A stretch of 64,000 bases of DNA from Scylla paramamosain (GCF_035594125.1 NW_026973750.1:298501-362500), one strand, 5' to 3'; counted from the stretch's first letter, positions 25,862 to 38,668 are shown. Made by a program: numbers and translations. The notes: a model not told the origin generated them from the letters alone.

Positions 25862-26325
25862 CACGCATTTAGTAAGGTTGCTCTGTTTCTCAATTCATTA
25901 GTTTCACCATTTTGGTATATAGGAAACTTCTCCATATGCACGAGTTTTTGCGTTTTTTGCCTTGTGGTTTTTTTGAACTAAAAAATATTCATTTTACACT
26001 TTTCCCGCAATATCCCTTTCTTTTCCAATATAGAGTGCTTTGTATCCATTTTCTCGTTTTTTTGTAGGTAACAAACTCAAAAACACTCAAAATATACATT
26101 TTTGGTAATGTTATTTTGCTTCTTGATATTGGTTGGTTTGTATCAGTTTTAGCGTTTTTCTACATAAAACAGTAAGAAGACACGTTTTCAGTAATTTTCT
26201 TTTGGATTCCTATATAGAGTGAGTTCTTTATTATTTATCGTTTTGGTGCCTAATATGCTGAAAAACACTCAAAAGACAGATTTCTTGTAAGGTCTTTAAT
26301 TTCGTCATATGGGAGGCTTTGCATG
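25862..26325 (-). repeat. Inverted block, beta type, copy 2
   Basis: Ends CACGCATTTAGTAAGGTTGC and GGGAGGCTTTGCATG. Its mirror partner in palindrome P1 is 28124-28607. Confidence 0.9.
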
Positions 26326-26540
26326 TCTTTTAAGTGTTTGTGAGCGTGATACGCAATAAAGCCCTAAAAGCCAGGGTAATCACATTACATGGGAATAAAA
26401 CCAAATTTTACCAAGAACTTGCCTTTAAGTGTTTTTGAGCTCGTTACATACCAAAACGCTAAAACGCATGCAAAATACATTTTATGGAGAAACAGAATAA
26501 CATTACAAAATACATGTATTTTGAGTGTTTTTGATCATGC
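26326..26540 (+). repeat. Short plus-oriented stretch leading to the P1 turn
   Basis: M7, M8 and the first part of M9 on the plus strand, ending at GTGTTTTTGATCATG. The next bases (GAAATTAACTTTTTTGAT) are M1 read on the minus strand, so the array folds back here. Confidence 0.85.
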
Positions 26541-28123
26541 TATGAAATTAACTTTTTTGATGATATTCTTTTATCACATAATTGCCCTGAATTTTCCCAG
26601 AATTTTGGCATGTCGGTACCTATGAATATGAATTACAAAAAAAAAAAAAAATCCTATTTATTTAATTTTTTTTATTTTTTTATTTTCTAAATAAAGTGTT
26701 ATTGATGGGTTTTAGCTTTTTGCTACTTAAGGAACTTAAAAAAAAACACTCATAATACACGTTTCTCGTAATGTTCTTTTGGTTCCCAAACATAATGTTC
26801 TTTGCATGTACTTTAGCGTTTTTATAGATAACATGATCAAAAACACTCAAAATACATGTTTTTGGTAATGTTATTCTGTTTTTCCATAAAGTTTGTTTTG
26901 CATGCGTTTTAGCGGTTTGGTATATAAGGGGTTAATAAACACTTAAAGGCAAATTCATGGTAAAAGTTGGTTTTATTCCCATGTAATGTGATCGTTCTGC
27001 TTTTTAGTGCTTTGTTGCATATCACACTGAAAAACACTCAAAAGACACTTTTCTGGTAATGTCATTTTTTTTCCCAAAATGATGGTAGTTTCGCATGTAA
27101 TTTTGCATTTTCGTAACTAAGAATGTGAAAAATACTCAAAATACACAATTTGGTAAGGTAGTTCTGTTTATCTAAAAAAAAAAAGTGTTATTCATGCATT
27201 TATTCATTTTGGTATTTAAGAAATTTCTCTATATACACGAGTTTTTTGCGTTTATTGCCTTGTGATTCTTTTAAAACTATAAAAAACTCATTATACACGT
27301 TTCTCCTAATGTCCTTTTGTTTCCTAATATAGAGTGCTTTACATACATTTTTGCATTTTTTATAGGTAACATGCTCAAAAACATTCAAAAATTTTGATAA
27401 TGTTATTCTATTTCTTCATATAGGATGGTTTGTATCCGCTTTAGCGTTTTTCTACGTAAAACACTGAAAAGACACGTTTTCAGTAATTTTCTTTTCGATT
27501 CACATATTGACTGACATCCATATTATTTATCGTTTTTGTGCCTAACATGCTGAAAAACTTTGAAAAGATAGGTTTCTGGTAAAGTCCTTTAACTTCCTTA
27601 TATAGGTGGCTTTGTATGCACTTTAGGGTTTGGTACATAACAATCCGAAAAAAAGCTATAATTAACTTCTATAATAATATTCTTTTTTCCATATAAATTC
27701 CGTGAATTTTGGCAGAATTTTAGCATCTCGGTACCTATGAAGATGAATAACCGAAAAAAAAAAAAACGTTTTTTTTTTATTTATTTATTTTTCTAAAGAG
27801 TGTTATTTGTGGGTTTTAGCTTTTTCGTACTGAAGGAACTTAAAAATCACTCATAATACACGTTTCTCGTAATGTTCTTTCGTTTCCCAAACATAAGGTT
27901 CTTTGTATGTGTTTAAGCGTTTTTATACATAACATGATAAAAAAACACTCAAATTACATGTATTTGGTAATGTTATTCTGTTTCTCCATAAAATGTATTT
28001 TGCATGCGTTTTAGCGTTTTGGTATGTAAGGAGCTCAAAAAAATTTGGTTTTATTCCCATGTAATGTGATTGCCCTTACTTTTAGGGCTTTATTACGTAA
28101 CACGCTCACAAACACTGAAAAGA
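26541..28123 (-). repeat. Minus-oriented stretch: P1 loop and start of right arm
   Basis: Linkers near 26615 and 27730 on the minus strand. 26541-27932 has no partner on the left and forms the loop. 27933-28123 mirrors 26326-26539, with a small deletion near 28037. Confidence 0.85.
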
Positions 28124-28607
28124 CATGCAAAGCCTCCCATATGAGGAAATTAAAGACCTTACCAGAAATATGTCTTCTGAGTGTTTTTCAGCATATTAGG
28201 CACCAAAACGATAAATAATAAGGAACTCACTCTAAGTGGGAATCCAAAAAAAAAAATTACTGAAAACGTTTGTTCTCAGTGTTTTACGTAGAAAAACGCT
28301 AAAAATGATACAAACTAACCAATATCAAGAAGCAGAAAAACATTACCAAAAATGTATATTTTAAGTATTTGTGTGCTTGTTTCCTACAAAAAAAAAAAGC
28401 GAAAATTGATAAAAAGCACTCTATATTGGGAAAGAAAGGGATATTGCGAGAAAAGTGTACAATGAATGTTTTATAGTTAAAAAAAAAACCACAAGGCAAA
28501 AAACGCAAAAACTCGTGTATATGGAGAAGTTTCCTATATACCAAAATGCTGAAACTCATGAATAACACTCTTAATTGAGAAACAGAGCAACCTTACTAAC
28601 TTACGTG
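28124..28607 (+). repeat. Mirrored inverted block (beta type) in P1 right arm
   Basis: The same block as 25862-26325 but now plus-oriented inside minus-oriented array, with AGACATGCAAAGCC at one end and TTACGTGTCAAAAACAC at the other. The junctions are the reverse complements of those on the left. Confidence 0.9.
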
Positions 28608-31600
28608 TCAAAAACACTAAAAGACAAGTTCTTCGTAAAAGTTGGTTTTATTCCCATGTAATGTGATTGCCCTGCTTTTTAGTGCTTTATTGCCTAACAC
28701 GGTCAAGAACACTCAAAGACACTATTCTGGTAATGTCATTTTTTTCCCACATAAAGCTAGTTTCGCATGGAATTTGGGGTTTTGGTAACTAAGAATGTAA
28801 AAAAAACTCAAAATAGTAGTAAGGTTGTTCTGTTTCTTGATTAAGAGTGTTATTCATGAGTTTCAGTATTTTGGTATCTTAGAAACTTCTCCATACAGTC
28901 GAGTGTTTGCTTTTTTTGCCTTGTGATTCTGATGAAACTATAAAACACTCATTATACACGTTTCTCGTTATGTCCTCTTTTTTCTTATATAGAGTGTTTT
29001 GCATCCATTTTCGCGTTTTTTTTTATGTAACAAGCTAAAAAACACACAAAATATACTTTTTTGGTAATGTTATTCTGTTTCTTAATATTGCTTGGTTTGC
29101 ATCCGTTTTAGCGTTTTTCTACGTAAATCTTTTAAAAGACACGTTTTCAGTAATTTTGTTTTGGATTTCCATATAGAGTGACTCATATTATTTATCATTT
29201 TGGTGCCTAACATGCAGAAAAACACTCAAAAGACAGGTTTCTTGTAAAGTCATTAAATTTTATCAGATAAGTGGCTTTGCATACACTTTATAGTTTGGAA
29301 CATAACATAATTTTGGCATCTTGGTACCTATGAACATCAATAACAAAAAATAAAAATGCTATTTTTTTATTTATTATTTTTTCTTAATAAAGAGTGTTAT
29401 TTGTAGTTTTTAACGTTTTGGTACTTAAGGAAATTAAAAACATTCATAATACACTTTTCTCGTAATGTCCTTTCGTTTCCCAAATATGGGGATCTTTGTA
29501 TGTATTTATGCGTTTTTTAGGTAACATGATAAAAAACACTCAAAACACTTGTTTTTGATGATGTTATTCTGCTTCTCCATAAAGGACTGTTTTTCATGCG
29601 TTTTAGCGATTTGGTATATAAGGAGCTGAAAAACACTTGAAGGCAAGTTCTTGGTAAAAGTTAGTTTTATTCCACTGTAATATGATTGCCCTGCTTTTTA
29701 GTGCTTTATTGCCTAACACGCTCAAAAAGAATGAAAAGATACTTCTGGTAATGTCATTTTTTCCCACATAAAACTAGTTTCGCATGCTATTTAGGGTTTT
29801 TGCGAAGAATGTGAAAAAACTCTCAAAATACATGCATTTGGTAATGTTGTTCTGTTTCTCAATTAAGATTGTTATTCATGAGTTTCAGCATTTTGGTATC
29901 TAAGAAACTTCTTTATATACACGAGTTTTTGCGTTTTTTGCCTTGTGGTCACTGAAATGACGGGTTTCTGATAAAGTCGTTTAAATTCCCTATATAGGTG
30001 TCTTTGCATGCACTTTAGTGTTTGGTACATAACAATGTAAAAAAAAAAAACTATAATTAACTTTTTTGGTAATGTTCTTTTTTCCACATAAATTCCCTGA
30101 ATTTTGACAGAATTTTGGCATCTCGGTACTTATGAAAATCAATACAAAAAAAATGTAATTTTTTATTTATTTATTTTTTCTCTCTTTAAAGAGTGTTATT
30201 TGTGGGTTTTAACGTTTTGTTACTTAAGGAACTTAAAAACAGTCATAATACACGTTTCTCGTAATGTCCTTTCGTTTCCGAAAGATAGGTTTCTTTGCAT
30301 GTATTTAAGCGTTTTTATAGGTAACATGATCAAAAACACTTAGAACACATGTTTTTTGTAATGTTTTTCTGCTTCTCCATAAAGGAGTGTTTTGCATGCG
30401 TTTTAGCGTTTTGGTATGTAAGGAGCTCAAAACACATAATGGCAAGTTCTTGGTCAAAGTTGGTTTTATTCCCATGTAATGTGATTGCCCTGCTTTTTAG
30501 TGCTTTATTGCCTAACACGCTCAAAAACACTCAAAAGACACTTCTGGTAATGTCATTTTTTTCCAACATAAAGGTAGTTTCGCATGGTATTTGGGATTTT
30601 GCTAAGAATGTGAAAAACACTGAAAATACACGCTTTTGGTAAGGTTTTTCTTTTTCTCAATAAAGATTATTATTCATAAGTTTCAGCATTTTGGTATCTA
30701 AGAAACTTCTTTATATACACGACTTTTTGCGTTTTTTACCTTGTGGTTCTTGTGAACCACAATTTCTTTTGCTCGAAAATAATAAGACACTCATTATACA
30801 CGTTTCTCGTAATGTTCTTTTGTTTCCCAATAGGGAGTCGTTTGCATTCATTTTCACCTTTTTTGTAGGTAACAAGCTCAAAAACACTCAAAATATACCT
30901 TTTTGGTAATGTTATTCTATTTTTTTTTTTCATATTGGTTGGTTTGCATCCGATTTAGCGTTTTTCTACGTAAAACACCGAAAAGACACGTTTTCAGTAA
31001 TTTTGTTATAGATTCCCATATAAAGTGACTTCCATGTTATATATCGTTTTGGTGCATATCATGCTGAAAAACATTCATAAGACAGTTTTCTGGCAAAGAC
31101 GTTTGATTTCCCTATATAGGTGGTTTTGCATGCACTATAGGGTTTGCTACATAAGAGTCGAAGAAAAAAAAGTTAAAATTAACTTTTTTGATAATGTTCT
31201 TATTTCACAAAATTTCATGAATTTTGCCCGAATTTTGGCATCTCGGTACCTGTGAAGATGAATAAGAAAGAAAAAAATATCGTATTTTTTTATTTATTTA
31301 TTTTATTTTTTCTCAATAGAGAGTTATTTGTGGCTTTTAGCTTTTTGGTTCTTAATGAATTTCAAAAACACTCATAATACACGTTTCTCGTAATGTCCTT
31401 TCGTTTCCCACAAATAGGATTCTTAGCATGTATTTAAGCGTTTTATTGGTAAAATGATCAAAAACACTCAAAATACATGTTTTTGGTAATGTTATTCTTT
31501 TTGTCCATAAAGTGTGTTTTGCATGCGTTTTAGTGTTTTGGTATATAAGGAGCTCAAAACACTTAAAGACAAGTTCTTGGTAAACATTGGTTTTATTCCC

Positions 31601-34600
31601 ATGTAATGTGATTGCCCTTCTTTTTAGTGCTTTACTGCCTATCACGCTTAAAAACACTCAATAGACACCTTTCTGAAAATGCCATTTTTTTTTACCACAT
31701 GAAGCTGGTTTCGCAATGAATTTGGATTTTGGGTAACTAAGAATGTGAAAAGCACTCAAAATACACGCATTTAGTAAGGTTTTTCTGTTTCTTAATTAAG
31801 AGTGTTATTCATGAGTTTCAGCATTTTGGTATCTAGGAAACTTCTCCATATACACGAGTTTTTGCGTTTTTTGCCTTGTTGTTATTTTGAACTATAAAAC
31901 ACTCATTATACACTTTTCTCGCAATGTCCCTTTCTTTTTCAATATAGAGTGCTTTGCATCAATTTTTGCGGTTTTTTTTTTAGATAACAAGCTCAAAAAC
32001 ACTCAAAATGTAACTTTTTGGTAATATTTTTCTTTCTTGATATTGGTTGGTTTACATCTGTTTTAGCGTTTTTCTACGTAAAATACTGAGAATACACGTT
32101 TTAAGTAATTTTGTTTTGGATTCCCATATTGAGTGAGTTCATTATTATTTATCGTTTTGGTGTCTAACATGCTGAAAAACACTCAAAAGACAATTTTCTG
32201 GTAAAGTCATTCAATTTCCTAATATAGGAGGCTTTGCATGCTCTTTAGGGTTTGGTACATAACAGTCCGTAAAAAAAAGCAAAAAACAACTTTTTTGATA
32301 ATATTCTTTTATCATATAATTGCCCTGAATTTTCCGAGAATTTTGTCATCTCGGTACCTTTGAAGATGAATGACAAAAAAAAAAAATATTTTTTTTATTA
32401 TTTTTTTATTTATTTTTTTTTCTAAATAAAGAGTGTTATTTGTGGGTTTTAGCTTTTTGGTACTTAAGGAACTTAAAGACACTCATAATACACGTTTCTC
32501 GTAATGTCCTTTCGTTTCCCAAAAATAAGGTTCTTTTTATGTATTTAAGCGTTTTTATAGATAACATGATCAAAAACACTCAATATACATATTTTTGGTA
32601 ATGTTATTATGTTTCTCCATAAAGTGTGTGTTCCAGGCGTTTTAGTGTTTTTGTATATAAGGAGCTCAAAAACACTTAAAGGCAAGTTCTTGGTAAAAAT
32701 TGGTTTTATTCGAATTTAATGTGATTCCCCTGCTTTTTATTGCTTTATATCCTATCACGCTCAAAAACACTCAAAACACACTTTTCTGGTAATGTCATTT
32801 TTTCCCACATAAATCTGGTTTCGCATGCAATTTGGGGTTTTGGTAACTAAGAATGTGAAAAGCTCTCAAAATACACGCATTTAGTAAGGTTGTTCTGTTT
32901 CTCAATTAAGAGTGTTATTCATGAGTTTCAGCATTTTGGTATCTAAGAAACTTATCCATATATACAAGGTTTTGGTAATGTTATTCTGTTTCTCCATAAA
33001 GTGTGTTTTGCATGGGTTTTAGCAGTTTTGTATATAAGGAGCTCAAAAACACTTAAAGGCAAGTTATTGGTAAAAAATGGTTTTATTGCAATGTAATGTG
33101 ATTGCCCTGCTTTTGAGTGCTTTATTACCAATCACGCTGAAAAACATTCAAAAGACGCTTTTCTGGTAAAGTCTTTTTTTTCCCCACAAAGCTATTTTCG
33201 CATGTAATTTGGGGTTTTTGGTAACTAAGAATGTGAAAAGCACTGAAAATACACGTATTATTTAAGGTTGTTCTATTTCTCAATTAAGAGTGTTATTCAT
33301 GAGTTTCAGCATTTTGGTGTCTAGGAAATCTCTCCATATACACGAGTTTTTGCGTTGTTTGCTTTGTGGATTTTTTGAAATATAAAACACTCATTATACA
33401 GTTTTCTTGCAATGTCTTTTTCTTTCCCAATATAAAGTGCTTTGCATCAATTTTCGCGTTTTTGTTGGTAAAGAGCTCAAAAACACTCAAAATGTAACGT
33501 TTTTCTATTTCTTGATATTGGTTGGTTTGCATCCGTTTTAACGTTTTTCTACGTAAAACACTGAGAAGACACGTTTGCAGTAACTTTGTTTTGGATTCCA
33601 ATATAGAGTAAGTTCCTTATTATTTATCGTTTTGGTGCCTAACATGCTAAAAAAAAAACACACAAAACACAGGTATCTGGTAAGGTCGTTTAATTTCCTC
33701 ATATTGGAGGCTTTGCCTGCATTTTAGGGTTTCGTACATAAAAGTCCGAAAAAAAAGCTGAAATTAACTTTTTTGATAATATTAATTTATCACGTAATTG
33801 CCCTGAATTTTCACAGTATTTTGGCATCTCGGTACCTATGAAGATGAATAACAAAAAAAAAAAAAATTATATTTATTTTATTTTTTTATTTTTTTATTTA
33901 CTAAATAAAGAGTGTTATTTGTGTGTTTTAGCTTTCTGGTACTTAAGTAACTTATAAAAACACGTTATAATACTCGTTTCTCGTAATGTCCGTTTATTTC
34001 CCAAACATAAATTTCTTTGCATGTACTTAAGCTTTTTATAGATAAAATGATCAAAAACACTCAAAATACATGTTTTTGGAAATGTTATTGTTTCTCCATA
34101 AAGTTTGTTTTGCATGCGTTTTAGCTTAAAGGCAAATTCTTCTTAAAATTTGGTTTTATTCCCATTTAATGTGATTGTTCTGCTTTTTAGTGCTTTGTTG
34201 CATATCACGCTCAAAAACACTCAAAAGACACTTTTCTGGTAATGTCATTTTTTTCCCCATATGAAGCTAATTTCGCATGTAATTTGGCATTTTTGTAAGA
34301 AAGAATGTGAAAAACACTCAAAATACACAATTTGGTAAGGTAGTTCTGTTTATCGAATAAAAGTGTTATTCATGCATTTCATTATTTTGGTATGTAAAAA
34401 TTTCTCTATATACACGAGTTTTTGCGTTTATTCTCTTGTGGTTCTTTTAAAACTATAAAACACTTATTATACACCTTTCTCGTAATGTCCTTTTGTTTCC
34501 TAATATAGAGTGCTTTACATCCATTTTTGCATTTTTTGTAGGTAACAAGCTCAAAAACACTCAAAATATATCTTTTTGGTAATGTTATTCTATTTCTTCA

Positions 34601-35083
34601 TATAGGATGGTTTGCATCCGCTTTAGCGCTTTCTACGTAAAACACTGAAAAGACACGTTTTCAGTAATTTTGTTTTGGATTCACATATTGACTGATTTTC
34701 ATATTATTTATCGTATTGGTGCCTAACATGCTGAAAAACACTGAAAAGACAGGTTTCTGGTAAAGTTGTTTAACTTTCCTATATTGGTGGCTTTGCATGC
34801 ACTTTAAGTTTTGGTACATAACAATAAGAAAAAAAAGCTATAATTAACTTTCATGATAATGTTCTTTTTTCCACATAAATTCCCTGAATTTTGGCATAAT
34901 TTTGGCAATTTAGTACCTATGAAGATGAAAAAAAAAGAAAATTCCCATTTTTTAATTTTTTTAAATTTTTTTTTTCTAAAAAGTGTTATTTGTGTGTTTT
35001 AGCTTTTTGGTACTAAAGGAACTTAAAAAAACACTCATAATACACGTTTCTCGTAATGTCCTTTTGTTTCCCAATTATAAGGT
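28608..35083 (-). repeat. Minus-oriented array block
   Basis: Linkers near 29323, 30126, 31245, 32353, 33831 and 34912. Up to 29944 it mirrors 24.44-25.86 kb. From about 30.1 to 32.4 kb it follows, inverted, the variants of about 10.7-12.6 kb and 0.43-0.79 kb. A deletion near 29300 removes most of M1 and part of the linker. Near 32960 an M5 copy is joined directly to M8. Confidence 0.9.
30741..30762 (-). repeat. M5 hairpin, copy 5 (minus-oriented)
   Basis: Reverse-complement form (TTGTGGTTC, loop TTGT, GAACCACAA), in the inverted counterpart of the 11.9 kb unit. Confidence 0.8.
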
Positions 35084-37361
35084 TTATTATGAGTGTTTAT
35101 AAGTTCCTTAAGTACCAAAAAGCTAAAACCCACAAATAACACTCTTTATAGAGAAAAAAAAATAAAAAAAAATTAAAAAATATTATTTTTTTTATTGATC
35201 TTCATAGGCACTGAGATGCCAAAATTCTGGCAAAATTCAGGAAAATTACGTGAAAAAAGAATATCATGAAAGAGGTTAATTTTAGCTTTTTTTTGGACTG
35301 TTATGTACCAAGCCCTAAAGTGTATGCAAAGCCACCTATATAGGGAAATTAAACGACTTTACAAGAAACCTGTCTTTTGAGTGTTTTTCAGCATGTTAGG
35401 CATCAAAACGATAAATAACATAGAAGTCACTCTATATGGGAATCCAAAACAAAATTACTGAAAACGTGTCTTTTCTGTGTTTTACGTAGAAAAACGCTAA
35501 AACGGATGGAAACCAACCAATATGAAGAAATAGAATAACATTACCGAAAAGGTATATTTTGAGTGTTTTTGATCATGTTACCTATAAAAACGCTTAAATA
35601 CATGTAAAGAATCTTATCTTTAGGAAACAAAAGGACATTACGAGAAACGAGTATTATGAGTGTTTTTACGTTCCTTACGTACCAAAAAGCTTAAACCCAC
35701 AAATAACACTCTATATAGAGAAAAAATAAATAAATGAAAAAATAGCATTTATTTATTTATTTATTTTTTGTTATTAATCTTCATAGGTATCGAGATGCCA
35801 AAATTCTGGCAAAATTCAGGGAAAGTATGTGAAAAAAGAATATCAAAAAAGTTAATTTTAGCTTTTTTTCAGACCGTTATGTACCAAACCCTAAAGTGCA
35901 TGTAGAACCACCTATATTGGGAAATTAAACGACTTTACCTGAAACCTGTCTTTTGCCTTTTTTTCAGTATGTTAGGCACCAAAACAATAAATAATATGGA
36001 AATCACTCTGTATGGGAATCCAAAACAAAATTACTGAAAACGTGTCTTTTCAGTGTTTTACATAGAAAAACGCTAAAAGGAATGGAAATCAACCAATATC
36101 ATAAAATAGAATAATATTACCAAAAAAGGTATTTTTTGTGTTTTTGAGCGAAAATGGATGCAAATCTCTCTATATTGGGAAACAAAAGGACATTATATAT
36201 ATATAGAATAACATTACCAAAAAGGTATATTTTGAGTCTTTTTGTGCTTCTTACCTACAAAAAACGCGAAAATGCATGCAATCCACTCTTTATTTGGAAA
36301 CAAAAGGAGATTACGAGAAAAATTTATAATGAGTATTTTATAGTTTCACAAGAACCACGAAGCAAAAAACGCAAAAACTCGTGTATGTTTCTTAGTTTCT
36401 TAGATACCAAAATGCTGAAACTCATGACACTCTGAATTCAGAAACAGAACAACCTTACCAAATGGGTGTATTTTGAGTGTTTTTCACATTCTTAGTTACC
36501 AGAACCCCAAATTGCATGCGAAACTATCTTTATGTGGGAAAGAAATGACATTACGAGAAAAGTGTCTTTTGAGTGTTTTTGAACGTGTTAGGCAATAAAG
36601 CACTAAAAAGGAGGGCAATCATATTACATGGGAATAAAACCAACTTTAACCAAGAACTTGCCTTTAAGTGTTTTTGAGCTCCTTATATACCAAATCGCTC
36701 AAACGCATGCAAAACACTCTTTATAGAGAAACAGATTAACATTACCAAAAACATGTATTTTGAATATTTTTGATCATGTTATCTCTAAAAACGTTTAAAT
36801 ACATGCAAAGAACCCTATGTCTGGGAAACGAAAGGACATTACAAGAAACGTGTATTATGAGTGTTTTTAAGTTCCATAAGTACCAAAAAGGTAAAACATC
36901 TTTATAAAGAAAAAAAATAAAAAAAAAATAGGATTTTTTTGGGGGGGTATTTTTCATAGGTACCGAGATGCCAAAATTCTGGGAAAATTCAGTGAAATTA
37001 TGTGAAAAAAAGAACATTATCAAAAAAGTTAATTTTAGCTTTTTTTTTCCGGACTATTTTGTACCAAACCTTAAAGTGCATGCAAAGCCAACTATATGAG
37101 GAAATTAAACGACTTTACTAGAAACTTGTGTTTTGAGTGTTGTTCAGCATGTTATTCACCAAAACAATAAATAATAAGGAAGTCATTCTATATGAGAATC
37201 CAAAACCAAATTACTGAAAACACGTCTTTTCCGTGTTTTACGTAGAAAAAACGCTAAAACGGATGCAAACCAACCAATATGAAGAAATAGAATAAGATTA
37301 CCAAAAATTATATTTTGAATGTTTTTGAGCTTTTTACTTACAAAAAACGCGAAAATGGATG
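35084..37361 (+). repeat. Plus-oriented array block after a tight strand switch
   Basis: Linkers near 35206, 35785 and 36959. The switch is a close fold-back: minus M10 (CACTCATAATACACG) ends near 35050, and plus M10 (TATTATGAGTG) begins at about 35084, with only about 40 bp of M9 between. The last unit resembles 56.0-56.8 kb (GTTCCATAAGTACC, TTTTTACTTAC variants). Confidence 0.85.
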
Positions 37362-37950
37362 CCTTTTTGCGGTTTGTTACCTAAGATGTAAAAAAAAAAA
37401 AAATGTTTCTCGTAATATTTTTTGTTCCATTTAACCAAATAGGGTACTTGGAATGTATTTTGACGTTTTTCATGTAACAGCCTCAAAAACAATAAAAAAA
37501 ACTTGTTTTTTGGTAATGCTATTCTGTTTCTCCATCAAGGGTGTTTTGCATGCGTTGTAGCGTTCTGGTACCTAAGTTGCTCAAAAATACTAAAAAGAGA
37601 CATTTTTGTTGATGTTTTGTTTTCCATTGCAGTGTGATTTCCATGCTTTTCATCGTTTTGGAGCTAGAACACTGATAAACACTCAAAAGACACCTTTCTA
37701 GAAAACTAGTCTCTTTTCGCATGCTTTGCATGTGTACTTAACAATGAGAAATACACTCCAATTACAAGTTTTTGGTAATATTATTATGTTTCTCGATGAC
37801 AATTTTTTTTTTTTTTTTGCATGCAGCTTAGGTTTTTGGTATGTAATAAGCTCAAAAACACTTAAAAGACACGTTTTCCTTAGTGTTGTTTTGTTGTTCA
37901 AATCAAGTGATTTCCAAGCTTTATATCGATTTAGTGTATAAACACTAAAA
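37362..37950 (-). repeat. Divergent monomers out of HOR order, left side of core
   Basis: About six minus-oriented monomers of about 93 bp (GGTAATG-type boundaries near 37512, 37606, 37700, 37775 and 37878). They keep the general monomer pattern (GCTCAAAAACAC, GCATGCGTTGTAGCG) but cannot be assigned confidently to M1-M10, and they contain a T run near 37803-37819. No linker is present. Confidence 0.75.
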
Positions 37951-37985
37951 CCTAACCTAACCTAACCTAACCTAACCTAACCTAA
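37951..37985. repeat. (CCTAA)7 telomere-type tract
   Basis: Seven perfect CCTAA units, equal to (TTAGG)7 on the other strand, the common telomere motif of insects and other arthropods. It sits exactly where monomer orientation turns from minus to plus. It is followed by GCAAAACGTGTATTT of the first right-hand monomer. It may be an interstitial telomeric remnant, or a local expansion of the CCTAAC present in minus-strand M2 and M7. Confidence 0.9.
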
Positions 37986-38668
37986 GCAAAACGTGTATTT
38001 TTAATGTTTTAAGATAATTACGTAAAAACATTCAAAATTCATGTAAAGTTCCCAATATGGGGAAACGAAAAGACATTACGAGAAACGTATATTATAAGTG
38101 CTTTACACCTTATTAGATTGAAAATTACGAAAATTTATGAATACCACTCTATATGGAGTAACAGAGCAACATTACTAAAAACGTGTATTTTGTTTGTTTT
38201 CACAATGTTATGTACCAAAACGTCGAAATTCATGCAAAGTTCAATCTATGGGAGAAACGAAACGAAATTTCCAGAAACGTGAATTTTGAGTGTTTATGAG
38301 CGTGTTAGGCACCAAAACTCTAAAAAAATAAAAAATGGAAAGCATCCTTCCTATATTGGAATACAAAACAAAATAAAAAAAAAAAATAGTATTTTTTTTA
38401 GTGTTTTTGAGCTACTTCTATATCAGAACGCTTGAACAGACGCAAAACACGCTTTACGGAGAAACAAAATAACAATACAAAAAAAATATATATATATATT
38501 TTCAATGTTTTTGAGGTATGTAAGTAGAATAACGAAGAAATGTATGCAAAGTTCCCTATACCGGAAAACGAAGACATTTCGAGAAACGTGTATTATGAGA
38601 GCTTTTCAGCTTTTTAGGTACCAAACATGATAAAATGAAAATACATGAAAATGAAATATGATGAAGAT
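37986..38668 (+). repeat. Divergent monomers out of HOR order, right side of core
   Basis: About seven plus-oriented monomers of about 95-100 bp with starts near 38073 (ACATTACGAGAAACG), 38171, 38265, 38370, 38470 and 38573. HOR order is not recognisable, and there is a short TA run near 38487-38500. Ends in an A/T-rich switch near 38669. Confidence 0.75.

Larger units (their letters stand above)
24440..29944. repeat. Palindrome P1: arms about 24440-26539 and 27933-29944, loop about 1.39 kb
   Basis: Mirror pairs checked by eye: the beta blocks 25862-26325 and 28124-28607; the linker variant ACCAAGATGCC at 25061 with GGCATCTTGGT near 29318; the M8 variant CCAAATCGCTAAAAC near 24770 with its complement near 29606; AACAATCTTAATT near 24510 with its complement near 29867. 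The coordinate sum of paired points stays near 54390-54475. At 29945 the right arm breaks off in M5 (CTTGTGG joined to TCACTGAAATGAC) and changes to other material. Confidence 0.85.

Noticed and set aside
26541..27932. P1 and P2 loops as unique genes or inserted elements
   Set aside because: Both loops are ordinary minus-oriented HOR sequence, only lacking a mirror partner.
36190..36206. Short TATATATATA run as a second microsatellite
   Set aside because: Only about a dozen bases, within what is expected for such A/T-rich DNA.
37951..37985. Head-to-head telomere fusion point
   Set aside because: A classical end-to-end fusion would show TTAGG units meeting CCTAA units. Only CCTAA units in one direction are present, so a simple fusion is not shown.
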